From Synechococcales cyanobacterium GL140_1_metabat_312 (lineage in GTDB: Bacteria > Cyanobacteriota > Cyanobacteriia > Leptolyngbyales > Leptolyngbyaceae): DNA of 34,652 bases. This document shows positions 8,714-15,604 of the stretch, piece after piece (the first letter of the stretch is position 1; every line of letters starts with the position of its first letter). Below the pieces are notes generated by a model. It was not told where the DNA came from. It saw only the letters and a list, made by a program, of their open reading frames with translations, and did not search any database. The stretch lies in NCBI GenBank assembly GCA_025351345.1, contig JANXWB010000021.1, positions 1-34,652 on the forward strand, in the 5' to 3' direction. The position numbers and the translations under genes are program-made.

Positions 8714-10411
8714 ATGTTGAACTATCAAAACATAAAAGCAGGGATTCACGTATTTGGATTTCGGCTACTTTGGTGGGGGACGATCGCAGCGGCATTTACT
8801 TATTTCAATATCTCGCAATCGCTAGTCAGTGGGAAACTGTCAGTCCCACCCGTATATGACGATGTTTCTTATCTTTTACAAGGTGCTGTTTGGGCAAATG
8901 CTTTCAGAGAAGGGGGAGTGGGTGAACTCATCTCAGCTCCGATCGCCCATTCTCCAGTCATGGTTCTTATCGCTTTTATTGGATTTCTCTTATTTGGGTT
9001 TAAAGTCTGGGCACCCTATGCTGTAAATGGGATATTAGTCTTTGGAATTTTATTTGGCCTAGACCTACTAGCAAGAAAATTACCTCTTTATCAGCGGTTA
9101 CTTTTACCCATAACAGTGCTCACGTATCCGCTCATGGCTAATGTCGTTATGGAATTTCGTCCTGACATCTTATGTAGCATTGTTATGTCTTTTTTCGTGG
9201 TCTGCTGTTTTCAATTAAATTGGGAATCGTCTCATCGCATTTACAAATTCATCATTAGCAGTCTATTGGCTGTAGGACTACTTTGTAAACCATCTATATT
9301 TCCCATAACTCTATTGATCGGAACAATCGCACTTTCTTTCTCAATCATTGCAGATTGGGATTGGCAAGATGTTAGGGGTCTCAACAAAACTTCCCTTTTT
9401 CAACGACTCATACAAAACAATGCAAAATTGATTGGAACGAGTTTGATTTTGGTTAGCCCTTACTATTTATTTGGAGGTCTAAAATTTACACTAAACTACA
9501 TTCAGGTAGTTATGTTTGGTGCAAATCGAGCCATATGGATACCCTCATTTTCTCCCGTGTATTCTCTTCTTTATTACTTGACAGGACGGGGCGGCTGGAT
9601 GATGGGTGCTTGGTTTTGGGTTGATATTATTTTGTTGATTATAACCTTGGCTACTGTAATTTACCGAAAACAACGCGATTTAGCTCAAAGAGGTATTGCC
9701 GCAGTCTGCACACTCTTAATAGCTTATGCTTCTGTAACAATTCCCAGTACTAAGTCACCTTTTCTAGGACTCATTGTTACAGCACTACTTTTGATTTTTA
9801 CTTATCAATCAATGGTTTATTGGTTAGAAATTCTGAATCATTGGCTGAAAAAGCATGTCTCTGTAACTTTAAATATGTTGTTGTGTGTCACTATGTTTTA
9901 CGGTGTAATTCAGTTCCAATGGAAGAGCTTTCCATTTGTAGGCGGGGGCATTACACTTTTACCACCCTCAGAGAGTGAAAAATATAATCAATCTTTAGAA
10001 CAAATAACTCAAAAATTCCAACTGTTAGGTCAATTAGAATCTAATGCGACTAAACAAAAAATCTTTATCCCAGCTTCAACCTCCTTCCTAAATCCAACGA
10101 ATTTGATCCTTAAGTTCCAATTCAATCATATTCCAGTCTTTGAAGCGATCGGATTAGATTTAAATCGTGACAACATTGATGATTTTCAGGTTTACAAGAA
10201 AAAATCTCGAACTGCGGACTATACAATTCTTGCCCGATCGCCCTCTGTCATTTATCCATCTTTGAAAAATAAAGAAGGTAATGCTCACTTCGGAGAACAG
10301 CTTTATAGTTTTTTAGAGACATCAGAAGAGTTTGAACGAGTAGATCGTCAAGATTCTCCCATCCTCAAAGGTGAGATCCTGATTTACCGTAATAAGAGAC
10401 CATCAGAATAA
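8714..10411 (+). CDS. GT-C-like multi-pass membrane protein (possible glycosyltransferase)
   Basis: A 565-residue membrane protein with about ten hydrophobic segments and a soluble C-terminal region of about 150 residues. The first outer loop has YDDVSYLLQG (48-57), a diacidic motif placed where GT-C enzymes of the ArnT/PMT type hold their catalytic acid. A later MEFRPDIL (near residue 150) recalls the rPD motif of GT39-like proteins, and there is an HSPVMVL segment in between. I do not recognise the exact family. An enzyme that moves sugar from a polyprenyl-phosphate donor is likely but not shown. It follows the M23 peptidase gene on the same strand after a 70-base gap. Confidence 0.65.
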   Translation: MLNYQNIKAGIHVFGFRLLWWGTIAAAFTYFNISQSLVSGKLSVPPVYDDVSYLLQGAVWANAFREGGVGELISAPIAHSPVMVLIAFIGFLLFGFKVWAPYAVNGILVFGILFGLDLLARKLPLYQRLLLPITVLTYPLMANVVMEFRPDILCSIVMSFFVVCCFQLNWESSHRIYKFIISSLLAVGLLCKPSIFPITLLIGTIALSFSIIADWDWQDVRGLNKTSLFQRLIQNNAKLIGTSLILVSPYYLFGGLKFTLNYIQVVMFGANRAIWIPSFSPVYSLLYYLTGRGGWMMGAWFWVDIILLIITLATVIYRKQRDLAQRGIAAVCTLLIAYASVTIPSTKSPFLGLIVTALLLIFTYQSMVYWLEILNHWLKKHVSVTLNMLLCVTMFYGVIQFQWKSFPFVGGGITLLPPSESEKYNQSLEQITQKFQLLGQLESNATKQKIFIPASTSFLNPTNLILKFQFNHIPVFEAIGLDLNRDNIDDFQVYKKKSRTADYTILARSPSVIYPSLKNKEGNAHFGEQLYSFLETSEEFERVDRQDSPILKGEILIYRNKRPSE

Positions 10412-10423
10412 AGGAATAAATTA

Positions 10424-11398
10424 TCAACGCGATTGAAAGATGTTTTGAATCATCTTCCGATCGCACCCGGCTGCGGCTTTGTCCAACGCATTGACCTCAC
10501 CATCATCTAACCTCCATCCCAACGCCCCAATATTCTGATCGGCTTGAACTAAGGACTTAGCCCCTGGAATTGGCATTGTCCCCTTACAAATACACCAATT
10601 CAAAGCAATTTGAGAAACCGTCTTTTGGCGCTGTGATGCAATATCATTCAAACAATCTAGTAATCCTGTCATTTTTGGCAATAGTTGCGGAAACAAAAAG
10701 CTCCGTAATCCCTTAGGAAATGGACCTTTTACATCATATTTTCCAGTCAAAAGCCCTAGACATAATGGACTGTAAGCAATCATTTTAATTCCTAATTCGT
10801 TACACAATTCTTTCAATCCCAACTCCGTCACGGGATAGGTTGAAAGTAGTGAATACTGAACTTGAAGTGAAACAATAGGAATACCACGCGATCGTAGGCG
10901 TTCATGGGCTAGCTTCAATCGTTTCGGTCCAAAATTCGATAACCCAACACCACGCACCAAACCCTGCTCATAAAGCTCGGCCAAACCATCTAATAATGAA
11001 CCTTCTAACCAAGGCGCATAATTTCCCGTAGACCAATGTAATTGAACCAGATCAATCCGTCCCATTCGACCGATCGAAGCTTTTCCTGCTTGTACAATAG
11101 ACCCACTGGTTAATCGCCAAGGATAAGGCGCAAGTTTAGTCGCAAGGCAAATTTCATTAGCATTCTCACCCTTATATTTTTTACTAAATTGCCCTAATAA
11201 CTGTTCACTTTTCCCCTTTAGTTTTCCCGTCCCATAGGAATCACCCGTATCAAAAAACGTCACACCACTGGCTACACACCGATCGAAAACCTGCTGCAAC
11301 TCCCCGTCCATACTGGCATCGTACCCCCACAGAACTTGATTGCCCCAAGCCCAAGTGCCGCAGCCCATAGCAGGGAAAACGATCGGTGAACTGTTCAT
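10424..11398 (-). CDS. Aldo/keto reductase
   Basis: A 324-residue NAD(P)H-dependent oxidoreductase with the AKR (beta/alpha)8 barrel. The catalytic tetrad is complete: D50 and Y55 in FFDTGDSYG, K88 in LATKLAP, and H121 in VQLHWS. Later motifs also fit: GLVRGVGLSNFGP, LQVQYSLLS, AYSPLCLGLLTGKY and PIPGAKSLVQADQNIGA. It resembles the cyanobacterial/plant plastid AKRs of the PLR1-like type, but the substrate is not known. A good ribosome site AGGGG lies four bases before the ATG. It lies 42 bases behind the unknown gene at 11441 and may share its transcript. Confidence 0.92.
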   Translation of the reverse strand: MNSSPIVFPAMGCGTWAWGNQVLWGYDASMDGELQQVFDRCVASGVTFFDTGDSYGTGKLKGKSEQLLGQFSKKYKGENANEICLATKLAPYPWRLTSGSIVQAGKASIGRMGRIDLVQLHWSTGNYAPWLEGSLLDGLAELYEQGLVRGVGLSNFGPKRLKLAHERLRSRGIPIVSLQVQYSLLSTYPVTELGLKELCNELGIKMIAYSPLCLGLLTGKYDVKGPFPKGLRSFLFPQLLPKMTGLLDCLNDIASQRQKTVSQIALNWCICKGTMPIPGAKSLVQADQNIGALGWRLDDGEVNALDKAAAGCDRKMIQNIFQSR

Positions 11399-11440
11399 AT
11401 ATCCCCTAATTAGAATTGCTCTGAAATTGGCTTAATGTGA

Positions 11441-12181
11441 TTAAAGTTTTACCCAGACATGTCTGAAGTGATAGAAATTATCACATGTTTCATCCCGAAT
11501 TAATTCATATCCTCCTAAGAGTAACCCTAACCACAATTCGACCCATTGCAGTTTCACTTGTTTAAGCAAATGCTGAAATTCTATTCTACTATCACTACTC
11601 AATAACTCCTTTAAAAAATACGATCGAATAATTGCGAGCCATTCTGAAACATCTTCCCCATACGCCACCGACATCACAGACTCTCGGACCGCTGCATCTG
11701 ATAATGGATGTGACAATATGATTTCCTCGTGTAATGCCTCGATTAATATCGTTTTATCTACCGACTGGACTTGAGAATAGAATTCGTCATTTTGCAGCTT
11801 AGACTTATTAGATCTAGGCGATCGCTCAATAGGTTCTAGTTTTTCAAGATAATCATCAAAATTAATATCCATAGATTGACGGACATACCGATCGAAAGCA
11901 TCACTTCCCATAATCGGCCCATCACTCGTAACTGTTGCATCTAATAATTCAAAAATTAATCCCGCCTGAACTTCAAAAATATCTGTGACTTCTGCGATCG
12001 CCCTCGAAGACATTTCTAATTGTGCAGTAATCGATAAATCTAACAATGCACTATCTAATGCTTGCCAAATAGTAGAGAATTCGGCAGCACTAGGATCTTC
12101 AGTAGCCGATCGCAACACATTCCAAAGACTTAATTCAAGTTGCTTTACCTGGGATTTTTGATCGGATTTTTGAATGGTCAT
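11441..12181 (-). CDS. Conserved cyanobacterial protein of unknown function, second gene of a coupled pair
   Basis: A 246-residue acidic, mainly helical soluble protein. I see no catalytic motif, signal peptide or membrane segment. It is rich in Leu, Glu, Ser and Asp and ends in WVELWLGLLLGGYELIRDE followed by an aromatic-rich tail (CDNFYHFRHVWVKL). The start at 12181 (MTIQKS) is supported by a TAATG overlap with the stop codon of the upstream gene, which points to translational coupling. The two are probably co-expressed and may work together. The function is unknown. Confidence 0.7.
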   Translation of the reverse strand: MTIQKSDQKSQVKQLELSLWNVLRSATEDPSAAEFSTIWQALDSALLDLSITAQLEMSSRAIAEVTDIFEVQAGLIFELLDATVTSDGPIMGSDAFDRYVRQSMDINFDDYLEKLEPIERSPRSNKSKLQNDEFYSQVQSVDKTILIEALHEEIILSHPLSDAAVRESVMSVAYGEDVSEWLAIIRSYFLKELLSSDSRIEFQHLLKQVKLQWVELWLGLLLGGYELIRDETCDNFYHFRHVWVKL

Positions 12182-12666
12182 TAGTTGACCTTTAGACGTA
12201 AAAAACAATCTTGAATAGGACAGAGATGGGGATCGAGATGCACTAAACTGACGAATTTTTTAATGCCATAATGTTTGCCCAAAAGCTCTAGAAGTTTTTG
12301 AACATAGCGATGAACTTGAGACGGAACCATTTGAAAACAATGAATGGGGGGCACTTGAGCAATCTTTTCCTGATCTTGCCAAACTTCCACAGCAATCCCA
12401 TGTACCGGACTATCTCCTAGTCCACGGTATAAAATTAAAATGGCATAAGTAATCGATGGCAATGAGTTTACAGTTAGCGTTTTTAACTCAGCACTTCGTT
12501 TGCGACTCCGTTGACTATTGCGCCGATCGCGATGTCTAACATAAGACCTCCGACTCGGACAAACCGTATAATCCCAACAGGTGTCGCCATGTAATGTTTT
12601 TGCTTGCAATGCCGAAAGTGCTGCACAACGTATACACTTATCCGGTATTTTCCTTGATTCTGACAT
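12181..12666 (-). CDS. Conserved cyanobacterial zinc-ribbon-like protein of unknown function
   Basis: A protein of about 161 residues. The N terminus has paired cysteines (KCIRCAAL), then CWDYTVCPSRRSYVRHRDRR, giving a C-x2-C...C-x5-C pattern that could bind zinc, followed by a very basic stretch. The remainder is a compact domain with YAILILYRGLGDSPVHGIAV and a PIHCFQM motif. I recall this cysteine/arginine-rich start as a conserved cyanobacterial family without assigned function. The start at 12666 (MSESRK) is chosen over a GTG at 12708, which would overlap the kinase remnant. Its stop overlaps the start of the next gene by one base. Nucleic-acid binding is possible from the composition only. 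Confidence 0.72.
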   Translation of the reverse strand: MSESRKIPDKCIRCAALSALQAKTLHGDTCWDYTVCPSRRSYVRHRDRRNSQRSRKRSAELKTLTVNSLPSITYAILILYRGLGDSPVHGIAVEVWQDQEKIAQVPPIHCFQMVPSQVHRYVQKLLELLGKHYGIKKFVSLVHLDPHLCPIQDCFLRLKVN

Positions 12667-12704
12667 TTTACATTGATCCGAAGCTGCTGAACTAACACTC
12701 CATA

Positions 12705-13183
12705 TCACAGTATATCCTGTTCGTTCTCACCGACGAAGTTAGTAAAACAAATTGGTAGAATAATTGTAAATTCGCTCCCTACATTCGGAGTCGAAGTACA
12801 AAACAGTCGTCCGTGATGTTGTGCAACGATGACTTGATGGCAGCTTGAGCGGCAAGAACGCCTAAAACTTCTAAACGATCGGTGGTAAAAGCATCTCGCA
12901 TTAGATTATTTTCGAGATATAGAATTCCAATCAATTCACTTTTATGGATAATTGGAAACACTAATATTGAAAGAGATTTATTTGCCTTAATATAGGGATC
13001 GAATTTAAACTCCGAATTTTGTGCTACATCACTCAAAAGCAATAGTGATTTCGATCGTTCAACACAATGAATTAATGCTTGAGGAATACGATCGCATTGA
13101 GATAAAGGCGTAGATTGAATGATAGTCTGACCAACTAATTTCCATATAAAATTCACATGTACGTTCACAGACGATCGCCACAC
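12705..13183 (-). pseudogene. Remnant of a multi-domain GAF/histidine-kinase signalling protein with internal deletion
   Basis: Reading from 13183, the first 115 or so residues form a GAF domain of the kind found in the large cyanobacterial Ser/Thr-kinase/AAA/GAF/histidine-kinase proteins: DPYIKANKSLSILVFPII, SELIGILYLENNL and LEVLGVLAAQAAI. Right after this, one reading frame away, the DNA encodes the extreme C terminus of a histidine kinase: QHHGRLFCTSTPNVGSEF, then TIILPI, ending at the TGA at 12705-12707. The H-box and most of the ATP-binding domain, about 250 residues in normal proteins, are missing, and the junction (about 12828-12845) shifts the frame. The N-terminal domains are missing too. 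It is clearly non-functional as a kinase; a 134-residue GAF-only product (12779-13183) could still be made. Confidence 0.82.
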
Positions 13184-13299
13184 CTATTGCCACGTCCAGG
13201 TTTGCGATCGACAAAGCCTAATGCTTCTGAATCCTGAGCTGTTTTAATGCGGGTTGGGATTCCATGACCTCCGGTCGGTCGTAGACGATCGTCCCTCTA

Positions 13300-13743
13300 T
13301 TACTCAAGAACATCGATCGCCCAATTCTCCAGTTCTAATCCCGGCACCAACATAAAGTCACGTTGATTTCGAGTCACGATCGTTCCTTGATTCGCCAAAG
13401 CAATCGCAGCAATTTTGACATCCTTCTCAATACGTCGTTTGCTGAGATGAGGATACGTCGCAATCAACCGATCGTAACAAGACTCGGCGGCTGAATCAAA
13501 ATTCAAAACTTGCGCCTGTCGAAAAAAGGCATGAGAATTCCAAAGCCGGGTATATAGGGCAACCTGCTGATCTTTGAAACGTGGATCATTGAGTTTCACA
13601 ACCCAACCATTGAACACTTCTTGAATCGAAATAATGGTGACAGCCCATTTGCTTTTATCCAAAGATTGAAGCCGATCGATAATCCGACGATCGCCACGCA
13701 AAATTAGTGAAATATGATCCGTATCCAATACTCGTAGATTCAT
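13300..13743 (-). CDS. vapC: PIN-domain toxin, VapC family (module 1)
   Basis: A 147-residue PIN-domain ribonuclease. The four acidic active-site residues are visible: D7 in VLDTDH, E42 in ISIQEVF, D108 in EKDVKIAAIAL and D129 in TRNQRDF. The C-terminal VPGLELENWA is typical of this VapC subfamily. VapC toxins cut tRNA or rRNA when freed from the antitoxin. The likely antitoxin gene lies directly upstream with a 3-base gap (13744-13746). All catalytic residues are intact, so the toxin is probably active. Confidence 0.88.
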   Translation of the reverse strand: MNLRVLDTDHISLILRGDRRIIDRLQSLDKSKWAVTIISIQEVFNGWVVKLNDPRFKDQQVALYTRLWNSHAFFRQAQVLNFDSAAESCYDRLIATYPHLSKRRIEKDVKIAAIALANQGTIVTRNQRDFMLVPGLELENWAIDVLE

Positions 13744-13746
13744 CGG

Positions 13747-14052
13747 CTAGGTATAGGCAGGATTATTGTCGTCTAGCTCGCGTTCTTCCCGCATTCCCTG
13801 AAGGATATCTGCAAAATAGGGATCATCTTTGAAAATTCCGAAAAAATCGGATAACGGACGCTCAGATTGTTGAGGCAGTGATATCGATACCACCTCGATC
13901 GACTTTAAGCGATCGTCCAACTGTTTTTGCATCAGTGCGATAACCTCTTCTCGGGTTTCAGCCACTGCTACACAATCCGGAAAGTCAGCCGATCGGGCAG
14001 AGATCTGACGATCAGCTCGCGTTTCGAGAATTAAATTGATGGTTTGTGCCAT
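13747..14052 (-). CDS. Probable antitoxin of module 1 (HicB-like N terminus)
   Basis: A 101-residue acidic protein directly before the PIN toxin gene. The N-terminal half (INLILETRADRQISARSADF then PDCVAVAETREEVIALMQ) resembles the partly degraded RNase-H-like fold of HicB-type antitoxins. The C-terminal part (SDFFGIFKDDPYFADILQGM) resembles the toxin-wrapping tails of Phd/VapB antitoxins. No clear DNA-binding domain is visible. The role rests on the position, the size and this tail. Only three bases separate it from the toxin gene, the usual order for a toxin-antitoxin operon. Confidence 0.7.
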   Translation of the reverse strand: MAQTINLILETRADRQISARSADFPDCVAVAETREEVIALMQKQLDDRLKSIEVVSISLPQQSERPLSDFFGIFKDDPYFADILQGMREERELDDNNPAYT

Positions 14053-14100
14053 GGATTAATTGGGTAATTGAGTCTTCTTATAGTCTAGCGATAAATCAAT

Positions 14101-14144
14101 CCGATCGCCCCACTCATCCGTTAGCGCACTAGAAAAGCGATCGG
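14101..14144. repeat. Short repeat, copy A, with 8-bp terminal inverted repeats
   Basis: A 44-base unit that starts CCGATCGC and ends GCGATCGG, a perfect 8-base terminal inverted repeat built on the HIP1 core. The interior CATCCGTTAGCGCACTAGAA is nearly the same as in the copy at 14903-14950. It begins two bases after the module 2 toxin stop codon (reading on the minus strand). Confidence 0.75.
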
Positions 14145-14146
14145 CA

Positions 14147-14521
14147 CTAAGGTTTAGATTGAATTTGAACAGAACTCAGCGTCAGTTCTGTTACTTTCCC
14201 CAACTGAACATCATTGCTCAACAAATCTGAATCGAGAATTATTGCAGTTGCACAGACGATCGCATCAGGTAACTTAAGCCGATATTTTCGACGGATCTCG
14301 ATCGTTAATTGTTTCACTTCCTCACTCAAACCCACGATCGTCACTTGCGCCAGAAACTCACGGATTTTAGATTCCTCTTCTTGACCGATCGCCGAGAAAG
14401 ACAGCATCTCTATTTCACTAATAATGGACAAATAAAACTCTCCAACGGGCAAAGGATTTACCAGCCGTCCACTGAGAAGGTAAAGCGCAACATTGGTATC
14501 CAAGACGTAGCGATCGGTCAT
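14147..14521 (-). CDS. vapC: PIN-domain toxin, VapC family (module 2)
   Basis: A 124-residue PIN-domain protein, only distantly like the toxin of module 1. Active-site residues: D8 in VLDTNV, E36/E38 in SEIEML, D86 in KLPDAIVCATA and D104 in SNDVQL. It is likely an RNA-cutting toxin. The start at 14521 (MTDRYV) is supported by a one-base overlap with the stop codon of the upstream antitoxin (TGATG). An in-frame start nine bases further upstream is possible but less likely. Confidence 0.87.
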   Translation of the reverse strand: MTDRYVLDTNVALYLLSGRLVNPLPVGEFYLSIISEIEMLSFSAIGQEEESKIREFLAQVTIVGLSEEVKQLTIEIRRKYRLKLPDAIVCATAIILDSDLLSNDVQLGKVTELTLSSVQIQSKP

Positions 14522-14814
14522 CAGGCCCACTCATTCCGCACCTGAAGTTGCATTTCTAATGCATCACCTTCAAGTTCAATCACACCACTGAAACCATTGA
14601 GATCAAGGACCTTAGCAGCATGAACACTGGTTCGTAATCCCACATTTTGATTAATCACAGGCGAACTTGTCACTGTTCTGTCGATGACCAAATCATCGTT
14701 CTGTCCCAAAAGGTTCATTCCAGCAAAAATTGCATCGATCGCATTCTCGAATCGACCACTCTCAACCTGGCGGTTTACCAATGTTTCCAATTCAGGCGGT
14801 AAAGCAATGATCAT
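14521..14814 (-). CDS. Ribbon-helix-helix antitoxin of module 2 (ParD/VapB-like)
   Basis: A protein of about 97 residues. The N terminus (IIALPPELETLVNRQVESGR then FENAIDAIFAGMNLL) has the pattern of ParD/CC2985-type ribbon-helix-helix DNA-binding antitoxins. The C-terminal half would wrap the toxin. It overlaps the toxin gene by one base. I prefer the ATG at 14814 (MIIALPPELE) to the one at 14829 because this gives the usual family N terminus. It probably represses its own operon, as such antitoxins do; I did not find an obvious operator. Confidence 0.8.
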   Translation of the reverse strand: MIIALPPELETLVNRQVESGRFENAIDAIFAGMNLLGQNDDLVIDRTVTSSPVINQNVGLRTSVHAAKVLDLNGFSGVIELEGDALEMQLQVRNEWA

Positions 14815-14902
14815 CAGAATTATCTCCACCTTATTATGGCAATAGACCTTATATTCAGTCTAACTCACACCTAAGTCGATCGCCCTCATAACCCGGCAAA
14901 AT

Positions 14903-14950
14903 CCGATCGCCCCTCCCACGCATCCGTCAGCGCACTAGAAAGGCGATCGC
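14903..14950. repeat. Short repeat, copy B
   Basis: A 48-base relative of the unit at 14101-14144. It shares CCGATCGCCCC at one end, GCGCACTAGAAA in the middle and GCGATCG at the other end, with an extra TCCC-like insertion after the first eleven bases. In this copy the last base of the terminal inverted repeat is changed. It supplies the stop codon of the HlyD remnant. Confidence 0.7.
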
Positions 14951-15120
14951 CAATGCGCCGCTCGGTTTCCCACTGGAATCAGAATATTCCCTTTTCGTCC
15001 ATCGATCGGAGCGTAAATCTTTGTATAAGATGCTAAGACTTCAGCATTGTTTAAAGCCCCGCCATCTGTCTTGACGATCGCTTGGGCTGTCTCGATCGCG
15101 GAACTATCCCCATGTTCCAG
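14935..15120 (-). pseudogene. Remnant of an HlyD/RND-type membrane-fusion protein
   Basis: An open minus-strand frame of 61 codons between a TGA (15121-15123) and a TAG (14935-14937). It reads ETAQAIVKTDGGALNNAEVL, then ASYTKIYAPIDGRKGNILIP and VGN. This is the hairpin-to-lipoyl-domain junction of efflux periplasmic adaptor (membrane-fusion) proteins, where the consensus is A-x-L-x-Y-T-x-I-x-A-P-I-D-G-R. No start codon or the rest of the domain is present. The identification rests on this one motif. Confidence 0.55.
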
Positions 15121-15159
15121 TCAATCATCCCGATTCTTTCATCAAACATTAAACTAGAT

Positions 15160-15567
15160 TTAATCCTGCACATACTCACCTTCCGAATACAAAGCAATCT
15201 CCGCCCGCACAAACTCGCGCCCCAAATACGCCGCATGTTCTAATCGTAAAATCACATCATTCTCTGGTTTCTCAAAAATTTTAATGCAAAGAGCTTTTGC
15301 GGTTTGTCCCTGAAATTGAAGTACCGATCGCCGTATAACCTTTCCCACACAAGGCAATGGCTCACCTGTTTCTGGGTCACAAGCAATGCCTCGATCATCA
15401 ATAGTATTGCTATATAAATCTGCACATATCAAACCCTGTTCCCGATCGAGATAAATTAAAAAATAACCCTTTTCATCCAGTTCAATAAATCGATTAGAAA
15501 GTTCAACATCGATCGCCTGAGCTGATTCAAAGAAAATAGGAGTCATTGCATCTTGAAAACTAGTCAC
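15160..15567 (-). CDS. DUF4346-like conserved cyanobacterial protein
   Basis: A 135-residue soluble protein. Segments such as GYFLIYLDREQGLICADLYS, DPETGEPLPCVGKVI, TAKALCIKIFE and HAAYLGREFVRAEIAL, with the end YVQD, match what I recall of the DUF4346 family, found almost only in cyanobacteria and of unknown function. The GTG start at 15567 is supported by a GAGG ribosome site seven bases upstream; an ATG at 15546 is the other option. It follows the FemAB-like gene on the same strand after a 37-base gap, so they may be co-transcribed. Confidence 0.72.
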   Translation of the reverse strand: MTSFQDAMTPIFFESAQAIDVELSNRFIELDEKGYFLIYLDREQGLICADLYSNTIDDRGIACDPETGEPLPCVGKVIRRSVLQFQGQTAKALCIKIFEKPENDVILRLEHAAYLGREFVRAEIALYSEGEYVQD

Positions 15568-15604
15568 AAAAATACCTCAAAAAATAAAATTTGTTCTACA
15601 GCCG

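Larger units (their letters stand above)
14830..15159. other. Region of gene remnants between module 2 and the DUF4346-like gene
   Basis: No intact gene lies in these 330 bases. They hold the putative promoter of toxin-antitoxin module 2 (near 14815-14870), repeat copy B (14903-14950) and a short remnant of an efflux-adaptor gene (14935-15120). The density of CGATCG words is high. Confidence 0.6.

Noticed and set aside
12483-12698. Minus-strand frame of 71 codons
   Set aside because: It overlaps the zinc-ribbon-like gene in another frame and lacks features; the zinc-ribbon frame has conserved cysteines and a coupled downstream gene.
13184-13299. Open minus-strand frame of about 39 codons (GGHGIPTRIKTAQDSEALGF)
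   Set aside because: It may be another gene remnant, but I could not recognise a family and there is no start codon, so it is not listed as a feature.
15051-15236. Minus-strand frame of 61 codons rich in Arg and Cys
   Set aside because: It overlaps the end of the DUF4346-like gene and the adaptor remnant in a different frame and matches nothing.
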